A DNA stretch of 64,000 nucleotides from Cupriavidus necator A5-1. GTDB taxonomy: Bacteria > Pseudomonadota > Gammaproteobacteria > Burkholderiales > Burkholderiaceae. The stretch is taken from the NCBI RefSeq assembly GCF_000744095.1, contig NZ_JQLI01000001.1, positions 1,798,001 through 1,862,000 on the forward strand. The letters are read 5' to 3'. This document shows, piece after piece, positions 57,259-64,000 of the stretch (within the stretch, counting starts at the first letter, position 1; every line of letters starts with the position of its first letter). The notes beneath the pieces were generated by a model. That model saw only the letters and a list, made by a program, of their open reading frames with translations, made no database searches and was not told the origin of the DNA. Both the position numbers and the translations under genes were made by a program.

Positions 57259-58506
57259 TTATTCCAGCTCGACGCCCTTGAGTTCAGGGATAAGGAAGAA
57301 GGTCGCAAGCATGTCCAGCAAGTAGATGCTGGCGAGCAAGGCGATCGCGACCTGGAACGAGTAGGTGGCAGCGAGCGCGCCGACCACGATGGGGCCCAGG
57401 CCGCCAACTGCCCGGCCGATGTTGAACAGCACGTTCTGCGCGGTAGCGCGGGCGGCGGTCGGGTACGCCTCGGAGATCAGCGCACCGTATCCGCCGATCA
57501 TGCCGTTGACGAACATGCCCATGACGGCGCCTGCCCACAACATCGTCGTCGGCTCCGACAGCTTTGCGTAAGTGAGGACCATGGCCACGGCACCCGCCTG
57601 GAAGATCAGGAAGGTCGGCTTGCGGCCGATGCGGTCGGCCAGGTGCCCGAAGAGATAGACGCCGATCATCATGCCGACAACGGTCACCGAGGTCCACAGT
57701 GCGGACTTGGTCAGCGAGAAACCAAGCGTCTTCGACAGGTACGTCGGCAGCCAGATCATAATGCCGTAGTAGCCGAAGTTCTGGACCGAGCAGAGGATGA
57801 CGATGCCGAGGCTGGTCCGCGTAGTGCGCCTGTCCGCGACCAGCAGCCTGAAGGCGTTGGCTTTCTTCTCGGTCTTGGTGCAGCGCACGAAGACTTCCGG
57901 CTCGTGCAGGCGGTTGCGCACAAACCAGGCAACGAAGGCCGGCAGCACGCCGATCAGGAACATGCCGCGCCAGCCGACGACCGGCAGCAGCAGCGGTGTG
58001 AGCAGTGCCGCCATCAGCACGCCCGCCTGCCATCCCAGTGCGACATAGGATGAGACGCGCGCCCGTTTGCTGGCCGGCCACGCTTCGGCCGCCAGCGCCA
58101 TGCCGATGCCGAACTCCCCGCCCAGGCCGATACCGGCGATGGTGCGGTAGATCAGCAGGTCCCAGAATCCTTGTGCAAACGCACACAGGCCGGTGAACAC
58201 CGCAAACAGCACGATGGTCCAGGTCAGCACGCGCACGCGGCCGTACCGGTCGCTGAGCGAGCCGAAGATGATGCCGCCGGCGACGGCGCCCACCAGTGTC
58301 CAGGTCACCAGCGCGCCGGACTGGCTGGTGTTCAGGAGCAGCGCAGCGCTGATGGCTGGCAGCATGAAGCCCAGGATGAGCAGGTCGAAGCCGTCCATGG
58401 CATAGCCAATGGCTGACCCGGCCAGTGCCTTCCAGGCGTAGGGCGACGTCTTTTCTTCAGGAATTGCACCGGCGGGGGCCATCGATGCTTTGGCGTTTGC
58501 TTCCAT
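57259..58506 (-). CDS. MFS transporter, aromatic acid:H+ symporter-like, probable orotate importer
   Basis: 415 residues, about 12 helices with GYAMDGFDLLILGFMLPAI (AAHS-type first helix), GSLSDRYGRVRVL between helices 2 and 3 and DRIGRKPTFL in the second half. First gene of the cluster, after a 17-codon leader. AAHS carriers import aromatic and cyclic carboxylates, so orotate is a sensible substrate; this is inferred from context. ATG at 58506 with AGAGGAC upstream. Confidence 0.86.
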   Translation of the reverse strand: MEANAKASMAPAGAIPEEKTSPYAWKALAGSAIGYAMDGFDLLILGFMLPAISAALLLNTSQSGALVTWTLVGAVAGGIIFGSLSDRYGRVRVLTWTIVLFAVFTGLCAFAQGFWDLLIYRTIAGIGLGGEFGIGMALAAEAWPASKRARVSSYVALGWQAGVLMAALLTPLLLPVVGWRGMFLIGVLPAFVAWFVRNRLHEPEVFVRCTKTEKKANAFRLLVADRRTTRTSLGIVILCSVQNFGYYGIMIWLPTYLSKTLGFSLTKSALWTSVTVVGMMIGVYLFGHLADRIGRKPTFLIFQAGAVAMVLTYAKLSEPTTMLWAGAVMGMFVNGMIGGYGALISEAYPTAARATAQNVLFNIGRAVGGLGPIVVGALAATYSFQVAIALLASIYLLDMLATFFLIPELKGVELE

Positions 58507-58555
58507 GGGGAAAAGTCCTCTGGATATCGTAGTCGTGGCTTGCTGCGGTTGGGGC

Positions 58556-58609
58556 TTATCGGGCGCCTGGGGAGTGGGATGCTGGCGCGGAGGGCGGATG
58601 CTTTGTCAT
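58556..58609 (-). CDS. Putative 17-residue leader peptide before the orotate operon
   Basis: An ATG at 58609 with a strong site (AGGAGACAG, the same leader sequence as many operon genes here) encodes MTKHPPSAPASHSPGAR and stops at 58556, 49 bp before the MFS start. A ribosome site of this quality on such a short frame suggests it is translated. It could be a translational coupling or attenuation peptide; composition (Pro, Ser, Ala) does not match pyrimidine-attenuator peptides. An earlier, lost start of the MFS gene is the alternative. Confidence 0.5.
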   Translation of the reverse strand: MTKHPPSAPASHSPGAR

Positions 58610-58620
58610 GTCTGTCTCCT

Positions 58621-58723
58621 TTTTTAGACTGATAGCATCTAAAAACCACTCCTTCTGCGTCCGGTAGCCGACCTGCGTCGTGTAATAGGGGAGTCGTACA
58701 GTGTAGATCTATTTTTTTAGACT
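58621..58723. promoter_or_regulatory. Repeated TTTTTAGACT operator elements
   Basis: TTTTTAGA (58621-58628) and TCTAAAAA (58638-58645) form a perfect inverted repeat with a 9-bp spacer. The 10-mer TTTTTAGACT recurs at 58714-58723, and a half-like GCAATCTAATTA is seen at 58829-58840 before the XRE gene. Together they frame the divergent promoters; the likely binder is the XRE regulator at 58849. Confidence 0.6.
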
Positions 58724-58796
58724 ATTCGCTATCCGTAGCCATGACAAGGAATTTCTGAAGAGATCAGGGTATCCCCGAGTCCGCAAGAAGAGGCCA

Positions 58797-58824
58797 TTGC
58801 TGGACCGCGCCCGCGTGCTATAGT
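58797..58824 (+). promoter_or_regulatory. Sigma-70 type promoter for the XRE regulator
   Basis: TTGCTG (58797-58802) and TATAGT (58819-58824) with a 16-bp spacer, 24 bp before the regulator start at 58849. The half operator at 58829 overlaps the expected transcription start, consistent with autorepression. Confidence 0.55.
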
Positions 58825-58848
58825 GACAGCAATCTAATTATTGAGACA

Positions 58849-59736
58849 GTGATGGATCGTCGTGCCACCGCAGCCGGAATGATCGATTTCGAGGCCATTG
58901 GCGCCCGCCTTCGGGCTTATCGCCTGGGCGCGGAGCTGCGTGCCGAGCAAATCGCCGAAGTGCTGGGGATCTCGCGTGCCGCGGTCTACCGGATGGAAAA
59001 GGGTGAGATTGTAAAAATTGAGACGCTGGAAAAGCTGGCGGGCATCCTCGACACCTCGCTCGCGTCCCTTTTGGGGGCGGGGACGGAATACTATCCATCC
59101 GCGCTGGCCTATATCGAGCGCATGCGCCAGCTGGAACAGGGCGCGACCCGGATCCTGGCGCACTTCGAGCCCATCTCCTTCCTGCTCACCTCTCCCGACT
59201 ACGACCGCTACCTGGAGCAGATGCTGCGGGAAAGCGGCGACCACCTCGATGACAAGCGCATCCGGGCCATGATGGAGCTGCTGCAGGAGCGCAAGCGCTC
59301 GTTCGTGTCGAGTCCTGCGCCCATCGTCAGCCTGATCGGGCTGCGCGAACTGGAGCGCTTCGTCCATTTCGGCCTCGTCGGCAAGATGGACCTGCCGCCT
59401 GCCACCAGGATGGAGCGGTCGCTCGCGGCGCGTGCGGAGGTCGAGCGCATTGCCGAGCTGCTGGAGAAGCAGCCCATCGGGCTGCAGATCGGCATCGTCG
59501 ACGAGAGCATGCCGAACGCGACCTTCCAGGTCTTCGAGCGCCCGAGCGGGTCCTATGTGGCGGTCAGCCCGTTCCGCTTCGGCGAGTTCCCGAACATCTC
59601 GTCCGGCATCGCCTCCGTGACCGCCGCACCCGAAGCCGTTGTCCTGTACACGCACATGGTCGAGTCCCTGTGGCAGCGAGCCTACAAGGGGGCTGACGGT
59701 GCGGCGCTATTGCGGCGCATGCTCCAGCAGGTTTGA
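58849..59736 (+). CDS. XRE-family regulator with ligand-binding-like C-terminal domain
   Basis: 295 residues. HTH_3 domain at about 18-72 (LRAYRLGAELRAEQIAEVLGISRAAVYRMEKGEIVKIETLEKLAGIL), then a long helical/alpha-beta region (YLEQMLRESGDHLDDKRIRAMMELLQERK; GSYVAVSPFRFGEFPNISSGIASVT) of no family I can name. Divergent from the orotate operon over 342 bp, so its regulator. GTG start at 58849, with a good promoter 24 bp upstream; a second in-frame ATG lies 3 bp on. Confidence 0.86.
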   Translation: MMDRRATAAGMIDFEAIGARLRAYRLGAELRAEQIAEVLGISRAAVYRMEKGEIVKIETLEKLAGILDTSLASLLGAGTEYYPSALAYIERMRQLEQGATRILAHFEPISFLLTSPDYDRYLEQMLRESGDHLDDKRIRAMMELLQERKRSFVSSPAPIVSLIGLRELERFVHFGLVGKMDLPPATRMERSLAARAEVERIAELLEKQPIGLQIGIVDESMPNATFQVFERPSGSYVAVSPFRFGEFPNISSGIASVTAAPEAVVLYTHMVESLWQRAYKGADGAALLRRMLQQV

Positions 59737-59773
59737 ATTCAGTTCGTTCCCTCCTCCTTCTTCAAAACCAGCG

Positions 59774-60109
59774 ATGACCACTATGACGTTCAGCACTGTC
59801 ACCGAGCAGTTCAATGCAAGCGTACCGGGCACGGATGCCTTCCTCAGGGTCAAGGAGAGCATGCGGGCACTGATGAAGAGCGATTCGTCGCATGCAGCCG
59901 CCTACTTCCTGGTGTATGGGTTCGCGCGCTCCTATGTCATTCTTCACGACGACGAAGGCATCACGATGGAAGTCGCCGAGATGGCCAAGAACCAGCTGCT
60001 GGGCTATATGCGCGCGATCGAGCAGGCGCTTCCCGGTGGCGCGCAGGCGCTGCTCGCCGCTATGAACGAGATCGTGGTCCACTACGACGCGAACAAGCAG
60101 TTGTTCTGA
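59774..60109 (+). CDS. Hypothetical protein downstream of XRE regulator
   Basis: 111 residues (ATG at 59774, or 59783). Soluble, alpha-helical pattern: DAFLRVKESMRALMKSDSSHAAAYFLVYGFARSYVILHDDEG, ending HYDANKQLF. 37 bp after the XRE gene, so probably co-transcribed with it. No family recognised; could be a partner of the regulator or of the orotate pathway. Confidence 0.6.
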   Translation: MTTMTFSTVTEQFNASVPGTDAFLRVKESMRALMKSDSSHAAAYFLVYGFARSYVILHDDEGITMEVAEMAKNQLLGYMRAIEQALPGGAQALLAAMNEIVVHYDANKQLF

Positions 60110-60124
60110 CGTCCGCGCCATGAA

Positions 60125-61012
60125 TCAGAGCGAGGGACTCAGTGCCCCTCGTTCGGATTGCGGCTCACGCATGCCTTGCCCGAGGCTGCGCTCGATTTCC
60201 CGGACCGTCTCAAGCAGCTTGGGACGGATTTCCTCGTGCAGGCGCGCGACGGGAAAATAGCCTGCGGCACCGGCCACACTGATTGCCATCGGCGGAAGTC
60301 CACGGCCGGGCCATATCGGCGTGGCGATGCCATGCACTTCCCTGACCCAGCTACCAGCCGCGGTGACGCAGCGCGTGGTGCGATATTCCTCCAAGGCCTG
60401 CAGGATGCCGTTCTCGATGGCAGGCCAGTTGGCTTCGTCGAGCGCGCAAAGCCGCTCCATCAGGTCCGCTCGCTCGCTGGCAGGCAGGGCAGCCAGCAGT
60501 GCCCGCCCTGCTGCGGTAGTGCCCAGCGGAATGCGGGAGCCGACGTCCAGGCTCAGCGTCACAATAGTGGTGCTGCGGCAGCATTCCAGGTAAAGCATGG
60601 AGAGCCGGTCCCGCGTCGTCAGTGCCACAACGGCGCCCGTTTCGGCCGCTAGTCTCTGCAAGAACGGCCTGGCCGCCTGGCGCACGTCCAGGTTGATCAG
60701 CATCGAGCTGCCCAGTGCGGCGGTGGCGGTGCCCAGCCGGTATTTTCCGCTCTCCGGAACGAGGTGCAGGTAACCCAGCTTCGTCAGCGTGTAGGTCAGC
60801 CGCGTGATCGTGGATCTCGGCAGCCCGCAGCGCTCGGCAATCTCGTGGTTGGCCAGGAAGCTGTCGCCACTGCGAAAGCAGCTCAGCACTTCAAGCCCCC
60901 GCGCCAGAGCGGTCACGAAATGCCTGTCCTGGCTCTCTTCCGCCGCGCTGTCCTCGGATTCGGGCTCGTCCACAGGCACCATCCTGTCCTCAGTCTTTTT
61001 CCTGGTTGCCAT
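60125..61012 (-). CDS. IclR-type transcriptional regulator
   Basis: 295 residues. A polar acidic N-terminal stretch is followed by the winged helix (RGLEVLSCFRSGDSFLANHEIAERCGLPRSTITRLTYTLTKLGYL) and the IclR effector domain (DVRQAARPFLQRLAAETGAVVAL...GTTAAGRALLAALPASE). Start at 61012 because GGAGGAAC precedes it. It stands beside a broken acyl-CoA synthetase gene and likely controlled that locus. Confidence 0.87.
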   Translation of the reverse strand: MATRKKTEDRMVPVDEPESEDSAAEESQDRHFVTALARGLEVLSCFRSGDSFLANHEIAERCGLPRSTITRLTYTLTKLGYLHLVPESGKYRLGTATAALGSSMLINLDVRQAARPFLQRLAAETGAVVALTTRDRLSMLYLECCRSTTIVTLSLDVGSRIPLGTTAAGRALLAALPASERADLMERLCALDEANWPAIENGILQALEEYRTTRCVTAAGSWVREVHGIATPIWPGRGLPPMAISVAGAAGYFPVARLHEEIRPKLLETVREIERSLGQGMREPQSERGALSPSL

Positions 61013-61171
61013 ACTGGCTGTTCCTCCGTGAGTGGCACGACAGGCATCCATGCCTTGTCCATGAAAGCCCGGTGCCGCTCGCGTGTTGCATCGGGTGAGT
61101 AACGATCGAGAACGGACAAAACTAGCACAATTTGAAAAGGGCTCACGCACCGCTGGCGCCGTTGTAGCCTT

Positions 61172-62729
61172 TTACAGAACCACTTGCCGCGCGTCCGCCT
61201 GCCGTAGCGCCAGCTGTGTGATTTCGTGCTTGAGCAATTTGCCGGTGGCCGCGGCCGGCAGCGGCGTCATGGCACGAATTTCCGAAGGCACCTTATATGG
61301 GGAGAGCCGCGCACGGAGATAGACCATCAGGGATTCGCGCTCCAGCGTCATGCCGGCGGCCACTTCCACGAATGTGACGACTTCTTCGTTGCCGCTCACC
61401 GGCCGGCCGACCACGGCAGACTGCACGATGGCCGGATGGCTGTTCAGCACCTGCTCGACTTCCACGGGATACACGTTGAAGCCCGAGCGGATGATCAGTT
61501 CCTTGGTCCGCCCGACGATGTAGAGGGCTCCGTCTTCGGCCTGGCGCGCCATGTCTCCGGTGTTGAACCAGCCTTCGGCATTGATCGCCGCGCGCGTCAG
61601 GTCTTCGGCGCGATAGTAGCCCTTCATCAGGTTCGGGCCGCGGACCCAGAGTTCGCCTACCCCGCCGCGCCCCACGTCACTTCGACTGGCGAGATCCACG
61701 ATACGGATTTCCACGCCCGGGACCGGCGTGCCGACCGAGCAATCCTCGCGCGGCGACTCCAGGCGTGTCTGCGCCACGGTCGGCGACATCTCCGTGAGCC
61801 CGTAGCCGTTCTGCAGCGTCATGCCAAAGGCGTCTTCCACCGCCTGCTTCAGTTCCGGGGTGAGCGGCGATCCTGCCGTGCCGAGAACGCGCAGGCCATG
61901 ATCCGCGAAGGTGGTGCCAGTGTGGGCACACCAGTCGAGCAACCTTGCATACATGGCTGGCACACCAATCAGCACGGAAATCCTGCGGTCCCGCAGCATG
62001 GCGCACAGCGCTTCCGGCGAGAATCGTTCTTCAAGTTGGAGGCAACATCCGCAGGCCAGTGACCCGATCAGCTGCGACGACAACCCGACGACATGGGCCA
62101 TGGGCAGGACCCCATAGACGGTGTCACTGGGACTGAGCCGGCGCAGCTGGCTCGACAGCGATGCCATATGCAGCAGGCTGGCGTGCGTCAGCATGACGCC
62201 CTGGGTTGGCCTGAGGTGCCCGAGGTGTAGATCATGGCGGCAACCTGGCCTTTCGGGTCGTCGCTGACCGGCTCCGCGCGGGCCAAGGGGTTCAAGGGCC
62301 CCACCGCAAGCTCACCGATACATGACCAGGCGGACATCGTCGCACCGGCGCGTGCGCCTTTGCGTCCTGCGACACCTGCGCGGCGTACAGGACGCGGCGC
62401 GCGCCGGAATGCTCGATGAAGGTATCAATCTCGCGCGCCGACAAGCGTGCGTTCACCACGACGGCCCAGGCATCGCACTGGCTGGCGGCCAGGGCGAGTA
62501 CCGCGAGCGCTGCGCAATTCTCGGCTACGAGCAGCACCCGGTCACCCGGCTCGATGCCCAGCTGACGCAGTTGCTCGGCGGCAGCGTGGGTCGCCATGTC
62601 CAGTTGCGCATAGGTCAGGGCGTGGTCGCGGTCCCTGAGCGCCAGGCTGTCGGGGATACTCTTGACCCATGGGGCAATGACCTCATGGATGCGGCGACAG
62701 CGCAGTCCTGCTGGGTGACGGTCCATCAT
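61172..62729 (-). pseudogene. Acyl-CoA synthetase (AMP-binding family) with multiple frameshifts
   Basis: The parts together look like a full ligase of about 515 residues. N-terminal part from 62729 (IAPWVKSIPDSLALRDRDHALTYAQLD, up to about 62340), a short piece DDVRLVMYR in another frame, then ELAVGPLNPLARAEPVSDDPKGQVAAMIYTSGTSGQP in a third, and from 62194 the C-terminal half with LTHASLLHMASLSSQL, TGDMARQAEDGALYIVGRTKELI and the conserved Lys in TGKLLKHEI. The break at about 62201 removes one base inside the AMP-binding loop TSGTSGQPKG. Three or more frame changes mean it is dead, unless sequencing error contributes. Confidence 0.85.
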
Positions 62730-62748
62730 GGTTTGTCTCCTTGTTTAA

Positions 62749-62867
62749 ACTGCAATGCAGTCTATTATCCCGCTACGCGGTTGCGAAAGCAGCAAAATCT
62801 CGGCGAATAATGGGGATTTCCCGTTGACGCGCTGACGGTGTTCCACCATGATGAACCGCAATGCAGC
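62749..62867. promoter_or_regulatory. Pair of ACYGCAATGCAGY palindromes in a divergent promoter
   Basis: ACTGCAATGCAGT (62749-62761) and ACCGCAATGCAGC (62855-62867) share the same 13-bp palindromic core and flank the gap between the ligase pseudogene and the SDR gene. Likely sites of the IclR regulator at 60125. Confidence 0.5.
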
Positions 62868-62901
62868 ACATTGTTCCGCAAAAATCAAAAAGGAGACCGT
62901 G

Positions 62902-63630
62902 ATGAATGCCAGGAAAGCCGTACTCGTGGTGGGCGCCGGTGACGCAACCGGCGGCGCCATCGCCCGGCGCTTCGCGCGCGAGGGGTATATCGCCTGTGTC
63001 ACACGTCGCAACGCCGACAAACTCGCGCCGCTAGTCGCTCAGATCGAGGCTGAAGGCGGCATGGCCCATGCCTTTGGGTCCGATGCCCGGAAAGAGGAGG
63101 AAATGGCTTCCCTGGTGCGGGAGATCGAGACGAATATCGCGCCGATCGAAGTCGCCATTTTCAATATCGGCGCCAATGTCCGCTTCGACGTCCTCGATAC
63201 CACGGTCCGCGTGTACTACAAGGTCTGGGAGATGGCGTGCTTTGCCGGTTTCCTGATGGGCCGGGAGACGGCCCGGGTCATGCTGCCGCGCGGCCGCGGC
63301 TCGATTTTCTTTACCGGCGCGACCGCCAGTCTGCGCGGCAGGGCCGGCTTCGCCGCGTTTGCCGGCGCCAAGCATGCCTTGCGGGCGTTGGCCCAGTCGA
63401 TGGCCAAGGAGCTTGGACCCAAGGGCATCCATGTCGCGCATCCTGTGATCGACGGCGCCATCGATACGGAATTCATTCGGGAGAACTTCCCGGACCGATA
63501 TGCGCTGAAGGACCGCGACGGCATTCTCAACCCGGAACATATCGCGGATGCCTACTGGATGCTGCACCAGCAGCCGCGCGACGCATGGACACACGAACTC
63601 GATCTGCGCCCCTGGATCGAGGCGTGGTGA
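62902..63630 (+). CDS. SDR family oxidoreductase with Phe in place of catalytic Tyr
   Basis: 242 residues. Cofactor motif VVGAGDATGGAIARRF and NIGANVRF. The active site reads FTGATASLRGRAGFAAFAGAKHALRAL: Ser/Thr and Lys are present but Phe153 stands at the usual Tyr of YxxxK. The GIHVAHPVIDGAID tail is typical of a divergent SDR subgroup where this change is seen, so it may be a family trait. Start at 62902 after AAGGAGACC. First gene of a unit with the Bug gene that follows 102 bp later. Confidence 0.82.
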   Translation: MNARKAVLVVGAGDATGGAIARRFAREGYIACVTRRNADKLAPLVAQIEAEGGMAHAFGSDARKEEEMASLVREIETNIAPIEVAIFNIGANVRFDVLDTTVRVYYKVWEMACFAGFLMGRETARVMLPRGRGSIFFTGATASLRGRAGFAAFAGAKHALRALAQSMAKELGPKGIHVAHPVIDGAIDTEFIRENFPDRYALKDRDGILNPEHIADAYWMLHQQPRDAWTHELDLRPWIEAW

Positions 63631-63732
63631 TCGATTGCTCCTGATCGCCGCCTGAAAGGTGGTGCCGTCTGGCGCCGCCTCCTGGTTTCGGGCGCCCCCC
63701 CCGAGAGTCAACAAGAACGAGAGGAGGCTGTC

Positions 63733-64000
63733 ATAAAGAGGCGTCATTTCGCTTACCTGGGCGCGGCCTGTGTCGCAGGCAGTGCGCTACAAGCGGTATG
63801 GGCCGTGGCAAATGCGCAATCCGACCGGGGCTACCCGGACCGGCCGATCCGGATACTGCTGGGCTTTCCGCCCGGCGGCTCCACTGACGTGCCGATGCGC
63901 GTGCTCGCGGCGAATGCCGCGGGGATCCTCGGGCAACCTGCCGTCATCGAGAACAAGCCGGGCGCGGCGGGCGTGCTGCCTGCGCAGATGCTGCAATCCG
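63733..64000 (+). CDS. Bug/TctC-type receptor, start unusual, cut by window end
   Basis: At least 89 residues: signal KRRHFAYLGAACVAGSALQAVWAVANA, then YPDRPIRILLGFPPGGSTDVPMRVLAANAAGILGQPAVIENKPGAAGVL, the start of a Bug protein. The best-placed start codon is ATA at 63733, with AGGAGG exactly 5 bp upstream; no ATG, GTG or TTG fits the same frame before the signal peptide. A one-base change from ATG is probable, with reduced expression, or an initiation codon read rarely. The remainder lies beyond the window. Confidence 0.75.
   Translation, partial: MKRRHFAYLGAACVAGSALQAVWAVANAQSDRGYPDRPIRILLGFPPGGSTDVPMRVLAANAAGILGQPAVIENKPGAAGVLPAQMLQS

Overview
The window looks like a beta-proteobacterial chromosome of the Burkholderiaceae, most likely Cupriavidus or a close relative, and possibly its secondary replicon. 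The grounds are high GC, four intact or partial Bug/TctC-type solute receptors plus one decayed copy, many LysR/IclR/GntR regulators, a DUF4148 protein, a DUF485-ActP pair and many small self-contained catabolic operons. I saw no rRNA, tRNA, CRISPR array, phage or complete insertion sequence. This is inference from gene content; no database was searched.

Layout. 1-1.5 kb: OhrR/Ohr organic peroxide defence flanking a secreted DGAR-repeat peptide; phased copies of one operator motif lie before all three genes. 1.7-6.8 kb: LysR regulator, then an SDR dehydrogenase, an MFS carrier and a split transketolase, followed by a hydroxyacid dehydrogenase remnant. 7.2-13.5 kb: small secreted, membrane and hypothetical genes, a GNAT acetyltransferase, a hybrid histidine kinase and an orphan ParA. 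13.8-15.8 kb: DUF485-ActP acetate permease. 15.9-17.8 kb: hypothetical, MaoC and HxlR genes. 18.3-23.2 kb: a bufferin operon (a second DGAR peptide, BufA1, DoxX, an alpha/beta-hydrolase without its serine, BufA2, MNIO enzyme BufB, BufC, Tat-exported hydrolase). 23.4-27.3 kb: DUF4148, porin, a duplicated-domain protein, LysR/RidA.

27.4-37 kb: a tartrate/glycerate operon that runs on paper from tartrate to pyruvate (TtuC, DctA, glycerate 2-kinase, pyruvate kinase, enolase, a Bug receptor, GntR). 37-45.7 kb: mhp pathway for 3-(3-hydroxyphenyl)propionate with a Bug receptor inserted and a divergent IclR regulator. 45.7-47.8 kb: a decay zone with a TetR fragment, a ring-cleavage hydrolase broken by a small inversion and a frameshifted Bug gene. 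48.3-51.5 kb: maleylacetate reductase, Bug receptor and LysR.

51.6-60.1 kb is the most notable block. An XRE regulator diverges from MFS carrier - PyrK - PyrD - M20 carbamoylase - PyrC - AspA. Read in order, these enzymes would take up orotate, reduce it to dihydroorotate, open the ring to N-carbamoyl-aspartate, hydrolyse that to aspartate, and release fumarate. I infer an orotate-degradation operon rather than pyrimidine biosynthesis.

60.1-64 kb: IclR regulator, a frameshifted acyl-CoA synthetase, an SDR and a Bug gene that runs off the window, apparently a partly decayed catabolic locus.
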